The translations under genes were made by a program, and so were the position numbers. Below, piece by piece: positions 9,241 through 18,696 of a stretch of 64,000 nt of DNA (positions within the stretch are counted from its first letter, which is position 1; every line of letters starts with the position of its first letter). A model generated the notes under the pieces. That model was not told the origin of the DNA and searched no databases. It saw nothing but the letters and a program-made list of their open reading frames with translations. The DNA is from Bacteroidales bacterium (GTDB lineage: Bacteria > Bacteroidota > Bacteroidia > Bacteroidales > UBA932). The stretch covers positions 149,731 through 213,730 of the forward strand of contig JAFQGK010000018.1 in NCBI GenBank assembly GCA_017398335.1. The letters are read 5' to 3'.

Positions 9241-10067
9241 TGGGAAAAGACAAATTACGTAAATTCAGAGAAAACGAGACTTTCAAGTGCATGATCCAGC
9301 CGGCGACATCAGAGGTGCTGGGTTGCGACCATCCCCTCAAGGGAAACTGGGGACATGATTTTTTCGGCAATGACAATCCGATTGTCCTGGAGCTGGGATG
9401 CGGAAAGGGAGACTATACGATTGACCTTGCTGAAAGGAATCCTTCGTGTAATTATATAGGTGTAGACATCAAGGGTGCGCGTCTATGGAAGGGCGCAAAG
9501 TATGCTGAGGAGCATGGACTCAGTAATGTCGCCTTTCTTCGTACACGTATTGAGTTCATCGAGTCTCTTTTTGCTGAAAACGAGGTTTCTGAGGTATGGA
9601 TAACATTTGCGGATCCTCAGATCGGCAGGGAGAAGAAGAGGCTTACTGCTCCTCTTTTCATGAACCGTTATCGCAATTTCCTTAAACCTGGCGGTATTGT
9701 GCATCTCAAGACGGACAGCCGTTATCTGCACGAGTATTCGTTGGCGATGGCTCAGCAGAATGACCTGAAGATTCTGGCGGCTGGCACTGATATATATGGT
9801 GAGGATCGCGAGAGACTTTATTCAAGTGAACTTTCCTCTGTCAGCGGCCGGGATGCAGTCGATGCTTTGTTCGAAGTGCAGACATTCTATGAATCCCAGT
9901 ATCTGGCACAGGGATTTCCTATAACATATCTGGCTTTTCTGGCCGACCATGACGGCCCGTACATCAGTCCGGAATGGGAAGAAGACCTTTGGAAGGATGA
10001 AGGTCATCATTTCGTCATTCCGTCAGGTCTTCCGGTTGCTTCTAAATTCTATCCGGAAGCGAAATAG
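9240..10067 (+). CDS. trmB: tRNA (guanine-N7)-methyltransferase
   Basis: 275 residues. The SAM-binding motif I reads VLELGCGKGDYT, followed by the YIGVDIKGARLWKGA segment and the family motif WITFADPQIGREKKRLT, where most bacteria have FPDPWPKKRH. LKTDSRYLHEYSL follows at the expected distance. The enzyme methylates G46 in the tRNA variable loop. The C-terminal 60 residues are an extension relative to the short bacterial versions. It is the last gene of the LOG-to-trmB run; only repeats separate it from the convergent gene downstream. Confidence 0.92.
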   Translation: MGKDKLRKFRENETFKCMIQPATSEVLGCDHPLKGNWGHDFFGNDNPIVLELGCGKGDYTIDLAERNPSCNYIGVDIKGARLWKGAKYAEEHGLSNVAFLRTRIEFIESLFAENEVSEVWITFADPQIGREKKRLTAPLFMNRYRNFLKPGGIVHLKTDSRYLHEYSLAMAQQNDLKILAAGTDIYGEDRERLYSSELSSVSGRDAVDALFEVQTFYESQYLAQGFPITYLAFLADHDGPYISPEWEEDLWKDEGHHFVIPSGLPVASKFYPEAK

Positions 10068-10077
10068 CATATCTGCT

Positions 10078-10138
10078 GTTGTAAGTACTGATTACAACTG
10101 CATGGAATCATCGTTACGCCCGACCTGATCGGACGTCT
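10078..10138. repeat. Intergenic hairpin plus decayed REP-like palindrome
   Basis: A 7-base stem (GTTGTAA / TTACAAC, 10078-10098) lies next to a diverged copy of the palindromic repeat at 10113-10138 (core CGACCTGATCGG). Either may act as a weak terminator between the convergent trmB and the metallo-hydrolase gene; there is no good T tract. Confidence 0.5.
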
Positions 10139-10141
10139 GTG

Positions 10142-11485
10142 CTATTTACAGCTGTAAGGTCCGTAGATTTTCTTTACAGTGCGCTTCAGGTCATCGTCGC
10201 CAAGGACGTAGATATAATATTTCTTTCCGTCAGGATGGACACGGACAACGATATGACCCTGGGTCCCCTTGAACTTTGGTACGTACTCCGACAAAGTCAC
10301 CCTGTTGTCGTCTGTCAGGTTTGTTGTGAAGATGTTGCAGTTTGAATTTGCAGCATACATCCTTGTGATCGTGTCGTAGTTCGGCTGAACATTTCTCCAG
10401 ACAGGGATGATGACTGCATCCGGCTTAAGCGCAGCAAGGAGTTCCTTGCTGTTGGTGTTGGCTGTGCCGTGATGGCTTGCCTTCATGACCTCGACCTTGC
10501 TTACCACTTTGGAAATAGGTGCCTCGATATCCTTGTACGAATAGTTGGATCTTCCATTGTACTGGATGTCTCCTCCGCAGAAATAATCGAATGAACCGTA
10601 CTTGATGGTCATCACGCAGCTGAGGGTGTTTTCATACGGAAGGGCAGCGCTCTTGTCTGCGCCCCAGCTCATCAGTTCGTCCGGCGCAGGCATAAGCGAT
10701 GTCGCGGTGCTTCCCGCCCCGTTCCATACATCTCCGTTAGCTGCAATATTGCGCACAGAGAAAGTACTGTATTTGCTCGGGTTGTGCTTCAAGACTATCT
10801 GGTCGTTACGTCCAGCCTCAAGGTTTTCATGGACAGCGGCATGCTTCGTCTTTGCCCATGCGACAAAAGTATCGTAATTGTCATGCCCTCCCGATGCAAT
10901 CATGTCCGAAGACTTTCTGTTTGTACGTGTACCACGGTCAATGATCTTTGCAAAAGGAATCTCTGAGCCTACCTCTGTGATGCCGTTGATATAGAAACCT
11001 CCGGCGTGCTTCTTTACGCTTGTAGACCAGGAACCCATGTGGTCGCCGTGAAAGTGAGACAGGAGCAGATAGTCCAGAGTGCCGTTGCATTGCGCGGGCA
11101 TATAGGCCTTGACGTAGTCGATGATTACGGCTCCGGATGTAATGTTGTCGTTCGGTTTTGATGGTGTCGGTGGCTTTTCTGTATTAGGAGAAAGCAGGGA
11201 TCCGGCAGCATCTATTAGCATTGTCGTACCGTCGGGGAGGATATAGAGGGCGCTTTCTCCTCGGCCGGTGTTGATGTGATGGATGTCAAGACAGCCTTCA
11301 GTCCATGCTGGAAGAGGCTGGCCTACTGTGACTTGATTCGGCTCGTCAGTTGTGATCTCACCTTGTCCCGGCTCATTGCCGGAATTGTTTCCCGGCAGAT
11401 TTACGGGTCCGTTTCCATCAGTATCAGTACATCCGATAGCTCCGATAAGTGTTGCCAGAATTGCTGTTGCTAATATTTTTTTCAT
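10142..11485 (-). CDS. Secreted metallo-beta-lactamase-fold lipoprotein, ComEC-like
   Basis: 447 residues. It has a lipoprotein signal (lipobox IGC, Cys 19) followed by an acidic, glycine- and asparagine-rich linker to about residue 60, as in surface lipoproteins. The enzyme domain has the metal-binding HFHGDH motif (144-149) and, later, ASHHGTANTNS, closely matching the SHHGS motif of the ComEC/Rec2 DNA-uptake protein's hydrolase domain. ComEC's own domain is thought to be a nuclease; for this protein a phosphodiesterase or nuclease role outside the cell is inference. It is transcribed away from the adjacent SusC gene with about 210 bases between starts. Confidence 0.8.
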   Translation of the reverse strand: MKKILATAILATLIGAIGCTDTDGNGPVNLPGNNSGNEPGQGEITTDEPNQVTVGQPLPAWTEGCLDIHHINTGRGESALYILPDGTTMLIDAAGSLLSPNTEKPPTPSKPNDNITSGAVIIDYVKAYMPAQCNGTLDYLLLSHFHGDHMGSWSTSVKKHAGGFYINGITEVGSEIPFAKIIDRGTRTNRKSSDMIASGGHDNYDTFVAWAKTKHAAVHENLEAGRNDQIVLKHNPSKYSTFSVRNIAANGDVWNGAGSTATSLMPAPDELMSWGADKSAALPYENTLSCVMTIKYGSFDYFCGGDIQYNGRSNYSYKDIEAPISKVVSKVEVMKASHHGTANTNSKELLAALKPDAVIIPVWRNVQPNYDTITRMYAANSNCNIFTTNLTDDNRVTLSEYVPKFKGTQGHIVVRVHPDGKKYYIYVLGDDDLKRTVKKIYGPYSCK

Positions 11486-11579
11486 ATGTATTTATTGCTC
11501 AAATGTTTCGTAAAAGTAAATAGGATTATCAACAAACGCAAAATTATGCCATATTTCAGTGCAAAAATAGTGTTTTATT

Positions 11580-11610
11580 TTTGAATCTTTGAAACAGTTT
11601 TGTATATTTG
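11580..11610 (+). promoter_or_regulatory. Bacteroidota sigma-A type promoter for the SusC locus
   Basis: TTTG at 11580-11583, a 19-base spacer and TATATTTG at 11603-11610 match the TTTG-N19-21-TAnnTTTG consensus of this phylum. The first gene starts about 88 bases downstream. Confidence 0.7.
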
Positions 11611-11697
11611 AAACGTTTTAAGTGCTCGGAACTGAAACTGATTGAAGACAAACAATCAACTATAACTCTAATAACTATTAACCAAAAACAGAATGTC

Positions 11698-14600
11698 ATG
11701 AAAAGATTGATTTTCAGCATTATGACAGTTTTCTGCCTCAGCGCACTCTGGGGGGGGCAAGTCCTAGCCCAGAGTCTGGCAATCACCGGTACGGTGGTTG
11801 ATGAGAGTGGAGAAGCTGTTGCCGGAGCCGGCGTAGTTGAGAAAGGTTCTCTTAATGGAACTGTGACTGGCGCAGACGGTAAATTCTCTATGACAGTATC
11901 TTCTGGAAATGCTACTCTGGAAGTTTCTTTCATCGGATTCAAGACAGTGTCTGTTCCTGTCAACGGACAGACAAAGCTCGCAATTACAATGCAGCAGGAT
12001 GATGAACTTCTGGAAGAAGTACTCGTGATCGGTTATGGAACCGTGAAGAAGAAAGATCTGACAGGAGCGGTAGCTAATGTGGATGGTAATAAGCTGGCAA
12101 CCTTGCAGGCAACAAGCGTGTCTCAGGCACTCCAGGGCTCGATGCCGGGTGTGCAGATTACACGTAACAGTGCAATGCCGGGTGCTTCTGCAACTATCCG
12201 CGTCCGTGGTGTGACTACCATCGGTGACTCGAACCCTCTTATAATCTGTGACGGTGTTCCAGTGTCAAGCCTTGACGATGTGGATGTTGATGCGATCGAA
12301 AACATCACTGTACTCAAGGATGCAGCTTCGGCTTCCATCTATGGTGCCAGAGCTTCTGCCGGTGTCATCCTCATCACTACAAAGCGTGCGAAGGACGGAG
12401 ATATCTCAGTAAGTTATGAAGGCTCTTTCACAGTCACTACACGTACTGAGCATTCGGAAATGGTGGGACCTCAGCGTTTCATGGAGCTCCAGAACGAGTG
12501 TCAGTGGAATGATGCAGGCAACCCTGAAGGACGTGAGTATTTCCAGTATGAGAAGGAATACGTTGATAACTATATGGCAAACAATGCCCTGTATCCTGAT
12601 GAGTATCCTGTCACTGACTGGGATGCCCTGATGATCAAGAAGTGGGCTCCTCAGCACAAGCATCGTGTATCGGTGTCTTATGGCAACAAGGTGATCAGCA
12701 GCCGTGCAATGCTTACTTATGTAGACCAGGATGCTCTTTATGAAGGCCGCAGCCAGGAAAACTGGACAGCAAGACTGAACAATGACATCAAGATCAACAA
12801 GTTCATCAAGGTGTCTCTCGACATGACTTTCAACCACAGGGTATCAAACAACAACGTTATGAATCCTGTGTCATCAGCTCATACAGGTAATCCTATCTAT
12901 CCTGCTGTGTGGTCGGACGGCACGATCGCTTCCGGTAACAACGGTTCGAATGCATATGCACGAATCAAGTCAGGAGGATTCTCAAAAGGCGTACGCAATG
13001 CTTTCTACGGAAAGGGCTCGATCATCATCACTCCTTTCAAGGACTTCTCGATCACAGGTGTGTTCGCTCCTTCATTCAGACAGAACAAGGAGAAGGACTA
13101 CGTTGCGCAGATGTATTACTATTCTGAGCCAGGTGTGCTTTCTTCAACTCCTGCAAACAACTGTGCATATAACAAGTTGACAGAGAGCAGAACAGAGTCC
13201 ATGGACTTCACAAAGCAGCTCTTCATCAATTACAAGAACGATTTCGGCAACCACCATCTTACTTATATGGTGGGTTATGAGGACTACTATGCTACTACAG
13301 AGAAACTGGTGTCAGGTTCAGACCAGATGGAACTCGGCGGATATCCTTATATGAACAATGCCAACCTTAACTATCTGATCGGTTCAGACAGTGATGGTAA
13401 TCTGGTGTTCCCGTTGGGTAATGCTTCAGAAAATGCCTACAGATCATTCTTCGGACGTATCACATATGACTATCATGGACGTTACCTCGTTCAGGTGAAT
13501 GCACGTTACGACCAGTCTTCTCGTTTCAACAAGGAGAACCGTGGCGGTTTCTTCCCATCTGTATCCCTTGGTTGGGTTCTTACAGAGGAGCCTTTCATGA
13601 AGAGAGTGAAGGAAGGACAGTATCTCAACTTCCTCAAGATCCGCGGATCTTACGGTACACTCGGTAACGAGAGAATCGGTAACTATCCTTGGCAGTCAAT
13701 CATGAATTTCGGCAGCGTTCCTATGTATCAGAACGGTTCTGTCACTTCAATGATGACAGCTGCGCAGACTGCATATGCTATGCGTAACATCACTTGGGAG
13801 ACAACCAAGACTTGGGACGTGGGTATCGACCTCGGTATGTTCAACAACAGATTGAACTTCACTGCTGACGTTTACCGCAAGGATACTTACGGAATGCTTC
13901 TTTCAAGAAAGATTCCTGATGTGCTCGGTTACGGCGACCCTGAGGACAACATCGGTCAGATGATTACAAACGGCTGGGAGTTCAACATCGGCTGGAGTGA
14001 CCGTGTGGGCGACTTCTCATATGCTGTAAACTTCAATCTTTCCGACTATACATCAGTTATGGGCGACCTCGGCGGATACCAGGATCTTTCAGAAAAGATC
14101 ATCAAGGAAGGCGTTGAGTATCAGGCTTGGTACGGCTACAGATCAGGCGGACTCTTCCTTACTCAGGATCAGCTTGACAATGCTGCCAAACTGTATGATA
14201 CAGTGCAGCTGGGTAACATCCAGTATCTCGACCTCAGTGGCGCAGAAGGTACGCCGGACGGCATCATCAATGCAGAATATGACCGTGAGGTTCTCGGAAG
14301 TTCTCTGCCTCATTTCCAGTTTGGTGGAAACATCAATCTCGGATGGAAGAACTTCAACCTCTCAATGACTTTCCAGGGTGTGGGCAAGCAGCTTGCTTAT
14401 ATGAGCCAGGCAATGATGTTCCGTACATCTGACGCCGCAAACTTCCCTGTAGAGTACGACAAATGGTATTGGAGTACCCTTAAGACAGACGAGCAGAATG
14501 CACAGGCAAAGTACCCACGTGCTACCCTGAAGAACACAGCTAAGAATGACTATGAGCAGTATTCTGATTTCTGGCTCTTCAACGGTGCATACTTCCGTAT

Positions 14601-14799
14601 GAAGAACATCACTCTCAGCTATACTCTTCCGGCAAAGGCTGTCAAGGCTATCAAGATGCAGAACATCCGTGTATATGCGAGTGCAACTGATCCGTTCTCT
14701 ATCGACAGATTCCCTCAGGGATGGGATCCGGAGACTTACACCAACACAGGTGCTTACATGGTAAGAACATTCACTCTCGGAGCACAGCTCACATTCTAA
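11698..14799 (+). CDS. SusC/RagA-family TonB-dependent outer-membrane transporter
   Basis: 1033 residues from the ATG at 11698. Codons further upstream in the same frame overlap the promoter box and are not part of the gene. Order: signal peptide ending near VLAQ, a carboxypeptidase-like regulatory domain (about 25-105), the SusC signature VLVIGYGTVKKKDLTGAV at the start of the plug domain, then a long TonB-dependent barrel. The last residues (TLGAQLTF) are a normal barrel end. It forms the gated channel of a SusCD import pair with the SusD homologue two genes downstream. No glycoside hydrolase is nearby, so the ligand is unknown. Confidence 0.93.
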   Translation: MKRLIFSIMTVFCLSALWGGQVLAQSLAITGTVVDESGEAVAGAGVVEKGSLNGTVTGADGKFSMTVSSGNATLEVSFIGFKTVSVPVNGQTKLAITMQQDDELLEEVLVIGYGTVKKKDLTGAVANVDGNKLATLQATSVSQALQGSMPGVQITRNSAMPGASATIRVRGVTTIGDSNPLIICDGVPVSSLDDVDVDAIENITVLKDAASASIYGARASAGVILITTKRAKDGDISVSYEGSFTVTTRTEHSEMVGPQRFMELQNECQWNDAGNPEGREYFQYEKEYVDNYMANNALYPDEYPVTDWDALMIKKWAPQHKHRVSVSYGNKVISSRAMLTYVDQDALYEGRSQENWTARLNNDIKINKFIKVSLDMTFNHRVSNNNVMNPVSSAHTGNPIYPAVWSDGTIASGNNGSNAYARIKSGGFSKGVRNAFYGKGSIIITPFKDFSITGVFAPSFRQNKEKDYVAQMYYYSEPGVLSSTPANNCAYNKLTESRTESMDFTKQLFINYKNDFGNHHLTYMVGYEDYYATTEKLVSGSDQMELGGYPYMNNANLNYLIGSDSDGNLVFPLGNASENAYRSFFGRITYDYHGRYLVQVNARYDQSSRFNKENRGGFFPSVSLGWVLTEEPFMKRVKEGQYLNFLKIRGSYGTLGNERIGNYPWQSIMNFGSVPMYQNGSVTSMMTAAQTAYAMRNITWETTKTWDVGIDLGMFNNRLNFTADVYRKDTYGMLLSRKIPDVLGYGDPEDNIGQMITNGWEFNIGWSDRVGDFSYAVNFNLSDYTSVMGDLGGYQDLSEKIIKEGVEYQAWYGYRSGGLFLTQDQLDNAAKLYDTVQLGNIQYLDLSGAEGTPDGIINAEYDREVLGSSLPHFQFGGNINLGWKNFNLSMTFQGVGKQLAYMSQAMMFRTSDAANFPVEYDKWYWSTLKTDEQNAQAKYPRATLKNTAKNDYEQYSDFWLFNGAYFRMKNITLSYTLPAKAVKAIKMQNIRVYASATDPFSIDRFPQGWDPETYTNTGAYMVRTFTLGAQLTF

Positions 14800-14811
14800 A
14801 ATTTGAATAAG

Positions 14812-16515
14812 ATGAAAAGATATATTTACCTTTTGGCTGTTGCCGCTCTTGCTGTTTTCGGCTGTACCGTTACAGGACCGGAAGAGGAAGCGCAGGAATA
14901 TGCAGGCAACAGAGTCAAGGTTACACTGAATGATAATATTCCTGTAACGGGAGGTTCGGTGAAGGCTACAGTTCAGTCTGAAATTCCTTTCACCGTGTCA
15001 ATCCCGGAGGCTGCAACATGGCTGACTGCTCAGGCTACAGACACTGAAATCACCTTTACTGCAGCAGCTAATGAAAGTGCTGAGATGAGATATGCAAGCG
15101 TTGCACTCATTGATGCGGAAAAAGGTTTCGCAATCACTCGATTCGATGTCTGTCAGGACGGAGTCGGAATGGCAGAAAGGAAGCCTTTCGAAGTAAGCAC
15201 AAAAGAGATCAATGTCGAGGCTGCTGTGACTACTGCAACATTTGACATTACTACAGAAGTCGCTTGGACCATCACAAGTTCTAACGAGGCGTTCGTAGCT
15301 TCTCCTGCTTCTGGAGAAGGCAATGCTACCGTTACTGTCACCTTCCCTGCAAACGAAGGCGTAGATGCAGTCGTGGCTGAACTTTCTGTTGTAGCTCAGG
15401 ACCCGCTTGCCCGTCCTAAGTCGCACACCGTTGTGATCACTCAGGCAAGTGCAGTGAAGAACTTTACTGCCGCTCCTGTCAAGGCTGCGCTGGCCCATAC
15501 CGACCAGTATGCTACAATCAACGTGGAAAGTGATGTCGTATGGACGATTACAAGCTCGAATGATAAATTCGTATTCACTAACCCACGTTATCATAAAGAT
15601 ACAGCACCAGATGAACCAAAGGTAACCACATACTTTACAGGTGAAGGCACACAGGAGATTCAGGTACTTGTGCCTGCAAACTTCACTTATGAGGATGTAA
15701 AGACTACCATTACAGTACAGACCGAGGATCCGTTGGTGCTTACAAGCAAGACGATAACCTTTGATATTACCCAGGATGCATATCCTATTCCTTCTGGACA
15801 GGTTCTCGCTGAGTGGTATTTTGCGGCATCTGAGGCATCTGCACTCAAGGTACATTACGACTTGCCGGCGAAGAGCGGTGGAAATTCAGAGAAGGAAGGT
15901 TTCGGTTATCCTGATGAGCTTTACATTGATGCAAACTCTTATGGTACTGGTAAGTTCAAGTACTGGCAGGTTGATAAGGAACCAATCGTCGATGCTATAG
16001 CAAAAAGATGTAAGAGAACGATCACATCTGCAGGTGAGCCTATGGTTGTGCCTCCATATACCGGTGACTATGCGCTTTGGACAGCAACTCCTTCTGCTCC
16101 GCTTGCAGCAGGTACAAAGGTTCACATCTTCTTTGCTGTACGTCCTAACGACCAACAGATCTGCAAGTATTGGAAACTCCAGTATCTTGACGGAACAGAA
16201 TGGAAGACAGTAACAGATCAGGTCAAGACCGCGACGACAGCTAACGGTACGATTGAGTATACTCATGAACTTGTATGGACTGGTGACAAACAGACAAATA
16301 CATTTGTAGATGCAGTTGTGACCCTTACTGCTGAGACTAAGGATGCTCAGTTCAAGTTTGAATGTGTGGACAATACTTGGTGTGACGGCACTCCTTGGGG
16401 TGACTATAAGGTAGATGCAGCCCTTGAGCTCAGATTCTCTGGCTGGGATTCGACTGGTGAGGCAAATCCTCAGTATGCAGTCCTCAAGCGTCCGGTAATT
16501 GAAGTAGTTCAATAA
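14812..16515 (+). CDS. BACON-domain surface lipoprotein
   Basis: 567 residues from the ATG at 14812; an in-frame TTG three codons earlier is ignored because the signal peptide starts at MKRYIYLL. Lipobox VFGC, Cys 18, then an acidic stretch. Three successive BACON-like domains can be followed by their repeated pattern of a WTITSSNE-type strand and a closing QDG or TQAS motif (roughly 40-120, 125-215 and 220-315). The last 240 residues are a jelly-roll-like domain. BACON domains are thought to bind glycans or serve as spacers at the cell surface. It sits between susC and susD, where a second binding protein is not usual. Confidence 0.8.
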   Translation: MKRYIYLLAVAALAVFGCTVTGPEEEAQEYAGNRVKVTLNDNIPVTGGSVKATVQSEIPFTVSIPEAATWLTAQATDTEITFTAAANESAEMRYASVALIDAEKGFAITRFDVCQDGVGMAERKPFEVSTKEINVEAAVTTATFDITTEVAWTITSSNEAFVASPASGEGNATVTVTFPANEGVDAVVAELSVVAQDPLARPKSHTVVITQASAVKNFTAAPVKAALAHTDQYATINVESDVVWTITSSNDKFVFTNPRYHKDTAPDEPKVTTYFTGEGTQEIQVLVPANFTYEDVKTTITVQTEDPLVLTSKTITFDITQDAYPIPSGQVLAEWYFAASEASALKVHYDLPAKSGGNSEKEGFGYPDELYIDANSYGTGKFKYWQVDKEPIVDAIAKRCKRTITSAGEPMVVPPYTGDYALWTATPSAPLAAGTKVHIFFAVRPNDQQICKYWKLQYLDGTEWKTVTDQVKTATTANGTIEYTHELVWTGDKQTNTFVDAVVTLTAETKDAQFKFECVDNTWCDGTPWGDYKVDAALELRFSGWDSTGEANPQYAVLKRPVIEVVQ

Positions 16516-16532
16516 TATAACAATTGAAGAAA

Positions 16533-18248
16533 ATGAAAAAATATATCATATCAGCATTTGCGGGACTTGCCCTGATGACATCTTGTGTCGATCTGGACTT
16601 GAATCCGCTGTCGGAGGGCTCCAGCGAGAACTGGTTCAGTACCGAGCAGGAGGTTACCCTCGCATTGAATGCGCTCTACAACCCTTCATTGTGGAAGGTT
16701 GAGTGCAACAGATTCTTCAACACTGACAGATGGACTGACGACTGGAACCAGAGAACCCAGCTTTACGACTGGGTCGGCGGTACTATCGACAGTGGCTGGA
16801 GTCAGGGTGCAGCTGAGTGGTCCAACGGTTATAAAGGTATTGCACGTGCAAACACCATCCTCTATAGCCTTGAAAAGGCTGCCGGTGAGCTCAGCGAAGA
16901 AAAGATGGCTCAGTATGCAGCTGAGGCCAAGTTCTTCCGTGCATCATTTTATATGTATCTGATTACGGCCTTCGGTGATGTGCCTTTCTACACTGAGTAT
17001 ATCACTTTGGAGGAGGCTTACGAGATGGGCCGTACAGACCGTAACGTGATTCTGAAGCAGATTTATCAGGACTATGACGATGCAGCTGCTGTACTCCCTG
17101 AGTCATATTCTGGTACAGAGCGCGTTACAAAGGGTGCCGCTCTTGCGATGAAGGCTCGTGCTGCCCTTTATATGAGCGACTGGGAGACATGTGCGGAAGC
17201 TGCTAAGGCTTGTATGGATCTTGGAGTGTATAGCCTGCACCCAGATTTCTCTGAGTTCTTCCTTTCGAAGACAAAGACTTCTCCTGAGCTGATCTTTGCT
17301 CTTCCATGCTCGAACGAGCTCGGTATCATGCTGTATGACGGAGCCGGTGTGAATAGCTTCTATATAAGAAATGCCGGAGGTACATCAGTTGCCCAGCCGT
17401 CATGGGAGCTTTTCTTCGCATTCACTTGTACGGATGGTCTCAATGTTGAGGATTCACCTCTTTACGATCCTGCAAATCCGTTTGCAAATCGCGATCCTCG
17501 TCTTACAGCGACAACTGTTGAGTTTGGCTCGGAGTTCCTGGATTATATCTATGATCCGCGTCCAAGTGCAACAAAGACACTTCAGGTTTCAACAGGTCAG
17601 ATGGTAAACAACAAGGACTGCAAGCCTGGTTCGAAAGATTGCTCTTACAATGGTCTTGTTCTCAGAAAGCATGTTGATGAGGAGTGGATCGATGACAAGA
17701 AGACAGATGCGCCTGCACGTATCATCCGTTATGCTGACGTGCTCCTTATGTATGCAGAGGCTAAGATGGAGCTGGGAGAACTTGATCAGAGCTTATATGA
17801 TGCAGTCAATTCTGTCCGTGCTCGTGCCTACAAGTGCGCTGTCACTGAGACTGACAAATATCCGGCAATTACAGAGACTGACGAGACTGAACTCCGCCGC
17901 ATCATCCGTAACGAGCGCCGTTGCGAGCTTGCATGGGAGAACAGAAGATGGTTCGACCTTATCCGCTGGAGAGTATGCGAGGAGTGTCTGACTCTTCCTG
18001 TTTACGGACTTCCTTCAAATGACCTCAGTAAGAAGAATGAGGAGACAGGTTACTGGCCGTTCCCTAAGGACTTCCGTCCGACTATGCGTCTGAGCTCTAC
18101 GATTGATATCACTTCGATCGAGAACTTTCCTGATTACTACACCAAGAATGTGGAGAAGAGAGGCTTTGTTCCAAGACAGTATCTCTATCCTATTCCACTT
18201 GGCGACAGAACAGTCTGCGGAAACCTGACTCAGAATCCTGGATACTAA
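16533..18248 (+). CDS. SusD/RagB-family nutrient-binding lipoprotein
   Basis: 571 residues from the ATG at 16533. Signal peptide with lipobox MTSC (Cys 18). The helical tetratricopeptide-like scaffold of SusD proteins is evident, including the stretch around AEAKFFRASFYMYLI and the C-terminal NERRCELAWENRRWFDLIRW segment, which is a strong family marker. It would form the lid over the SusC channel and capture ligand. It is the last gene of the locus; a hairpin with a T-rich tail follows. Confidence 0.93.
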   Translation: MKKYIISAFAGLALMTSCVDLDLNPLSEGSSENWFSTEQEVTLALNALYNPSLWKVECNRFFNTDRWTDDWNQRTQLYDWVGGTIDSGWSQGAAEWSNGYKGIARANTILYSLEKAAGELSEEKMAQYAAEAKFFRASFYMYLITAFGDVPFYTEYITLEEAYEMGRTDRNVILKQIYQDYDDAAAVLPESYSGTERVTKGAALAMKARAALYMSDWETCAEAAKACMDLGVYSLHPDFSEFFLSKTKTSPELIFALPCSNELGIMLYDGAGVNSFYIRNAGGTSVAQPSWELFFAFTCTDGLNVEDSPLYDPANPFANRDPRLTATTVEFGSEFLDYIYDPRPSATKTLQVSTGQMVNNKDCKPGSKDCSYNGLVLRKHVDEEWIDDKKTDAPARIIRYADVLLMYAEAKMELGELDQSLYDAVNSVRARAYKCAVTETDKYPAITETDETELRRIIRNERRCELAWENRRWFDLIRWRVCEECLTLPVYGLPSNDLSKKNEETGYWPFPKDFRPTMRLSSTIDITSIENFPDYYTKNVEKRGFVPRQYLYPIPLGDRTVCGNLTQNPGY

Positions 18249-18279
18249 TAGATGATATCCCTATAATACTGACGAGGAG

Positions 18280-18303
18280 CCGACCCCAAAGGGTCGGTTT
18301 CTT
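18280..18303 (+). terminator. Rho-independent terminator after susD
   Basis: CCGACCC / GGGTCGG arms with a four-base loop, followed by TTTCTT. Confidence 0.75.
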
Positions 18304-18326
18304 GTATTCTATATGGTGATGATGAG

Positions 18327-18443
18327 TTGTCGGAAGGCTCTGACAGAGTTCCGCTTCGCTTCATCCACCCTTCGGAACTTCGTTCCTTCGGGAGCCGCTC
18401 ACGAGGCCGCGGCCGGCCACGCTCTGTCAGAGCCTTCCGATAA
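18327..18443. repeat. Long inverted repeat, 22-bp arms
   Basis: Arms at 18327-18348 and 18422-18443 match at 21 of 22 positions and enclose 73 bases that themselves contain CGGAACTTCGTTCCTTCGG-type and GGCCGCGGCCGGCC-type palindromes. No open frame with gene character spans it. It could be a small non-autonomous mobile element or a structured RNA. Confidence 0.6.
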
Positions 18444-18543
18444 CTATCCAGCGACACCAATCCCTCGTCTATTGTATCTGGATTTCCTTCTCCTTACCCA
18501 CCTTACCCTCTCTGCCGTCCTTACCGTTCTTACGGACACTACC

Positions 18544-18696
18544 GTCATTACCCTCTTTGCTGACTTTGCCTTCATCGTCCTCATTGCAGTCATTGCCTTC
18601 ATTGTCTTCATTGCCGACTTTGCCTTCATCGCCCTCATGGCAGTCATTGCCTTCATTGTCTTCATTGCAGTCATTGCCGGCACCGACCGGCAATCT
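18544..18696. repeat. 54-bp tandem repeat ending in a REP-like palindrome
   Basis: Two 54-base units (18562-18615 and 18616-18669) are nearly identical and are built from shorter CATTGCCTT-like words. They run straight into a palindrome of the GTCATTGCCGG / CCGGCAAT family at 18670-18696, which touches the miaA stop codon. Together with the inverted repeat next to it this fills the 448-base gap between susD and miaA. Confidence 0.75.

Noticed and set aside
14998-15855. 285-codon minus-strand frame with many Cys and Ser
   Set aside because: Lies wholly within the BACON lipoprotein gene on the other strand; Cys-rich composition is typical of antisense reading of Thr/Ala-rich genes.
18469-18693. 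Open frames on the minus strand with Asn/Glu/Gly/Asp-rich repeats
   Set aside because: They only read through the 54-bp tandem repeat; three overlapping frames are open for the same reason, and there is no signal, domain or promoter.
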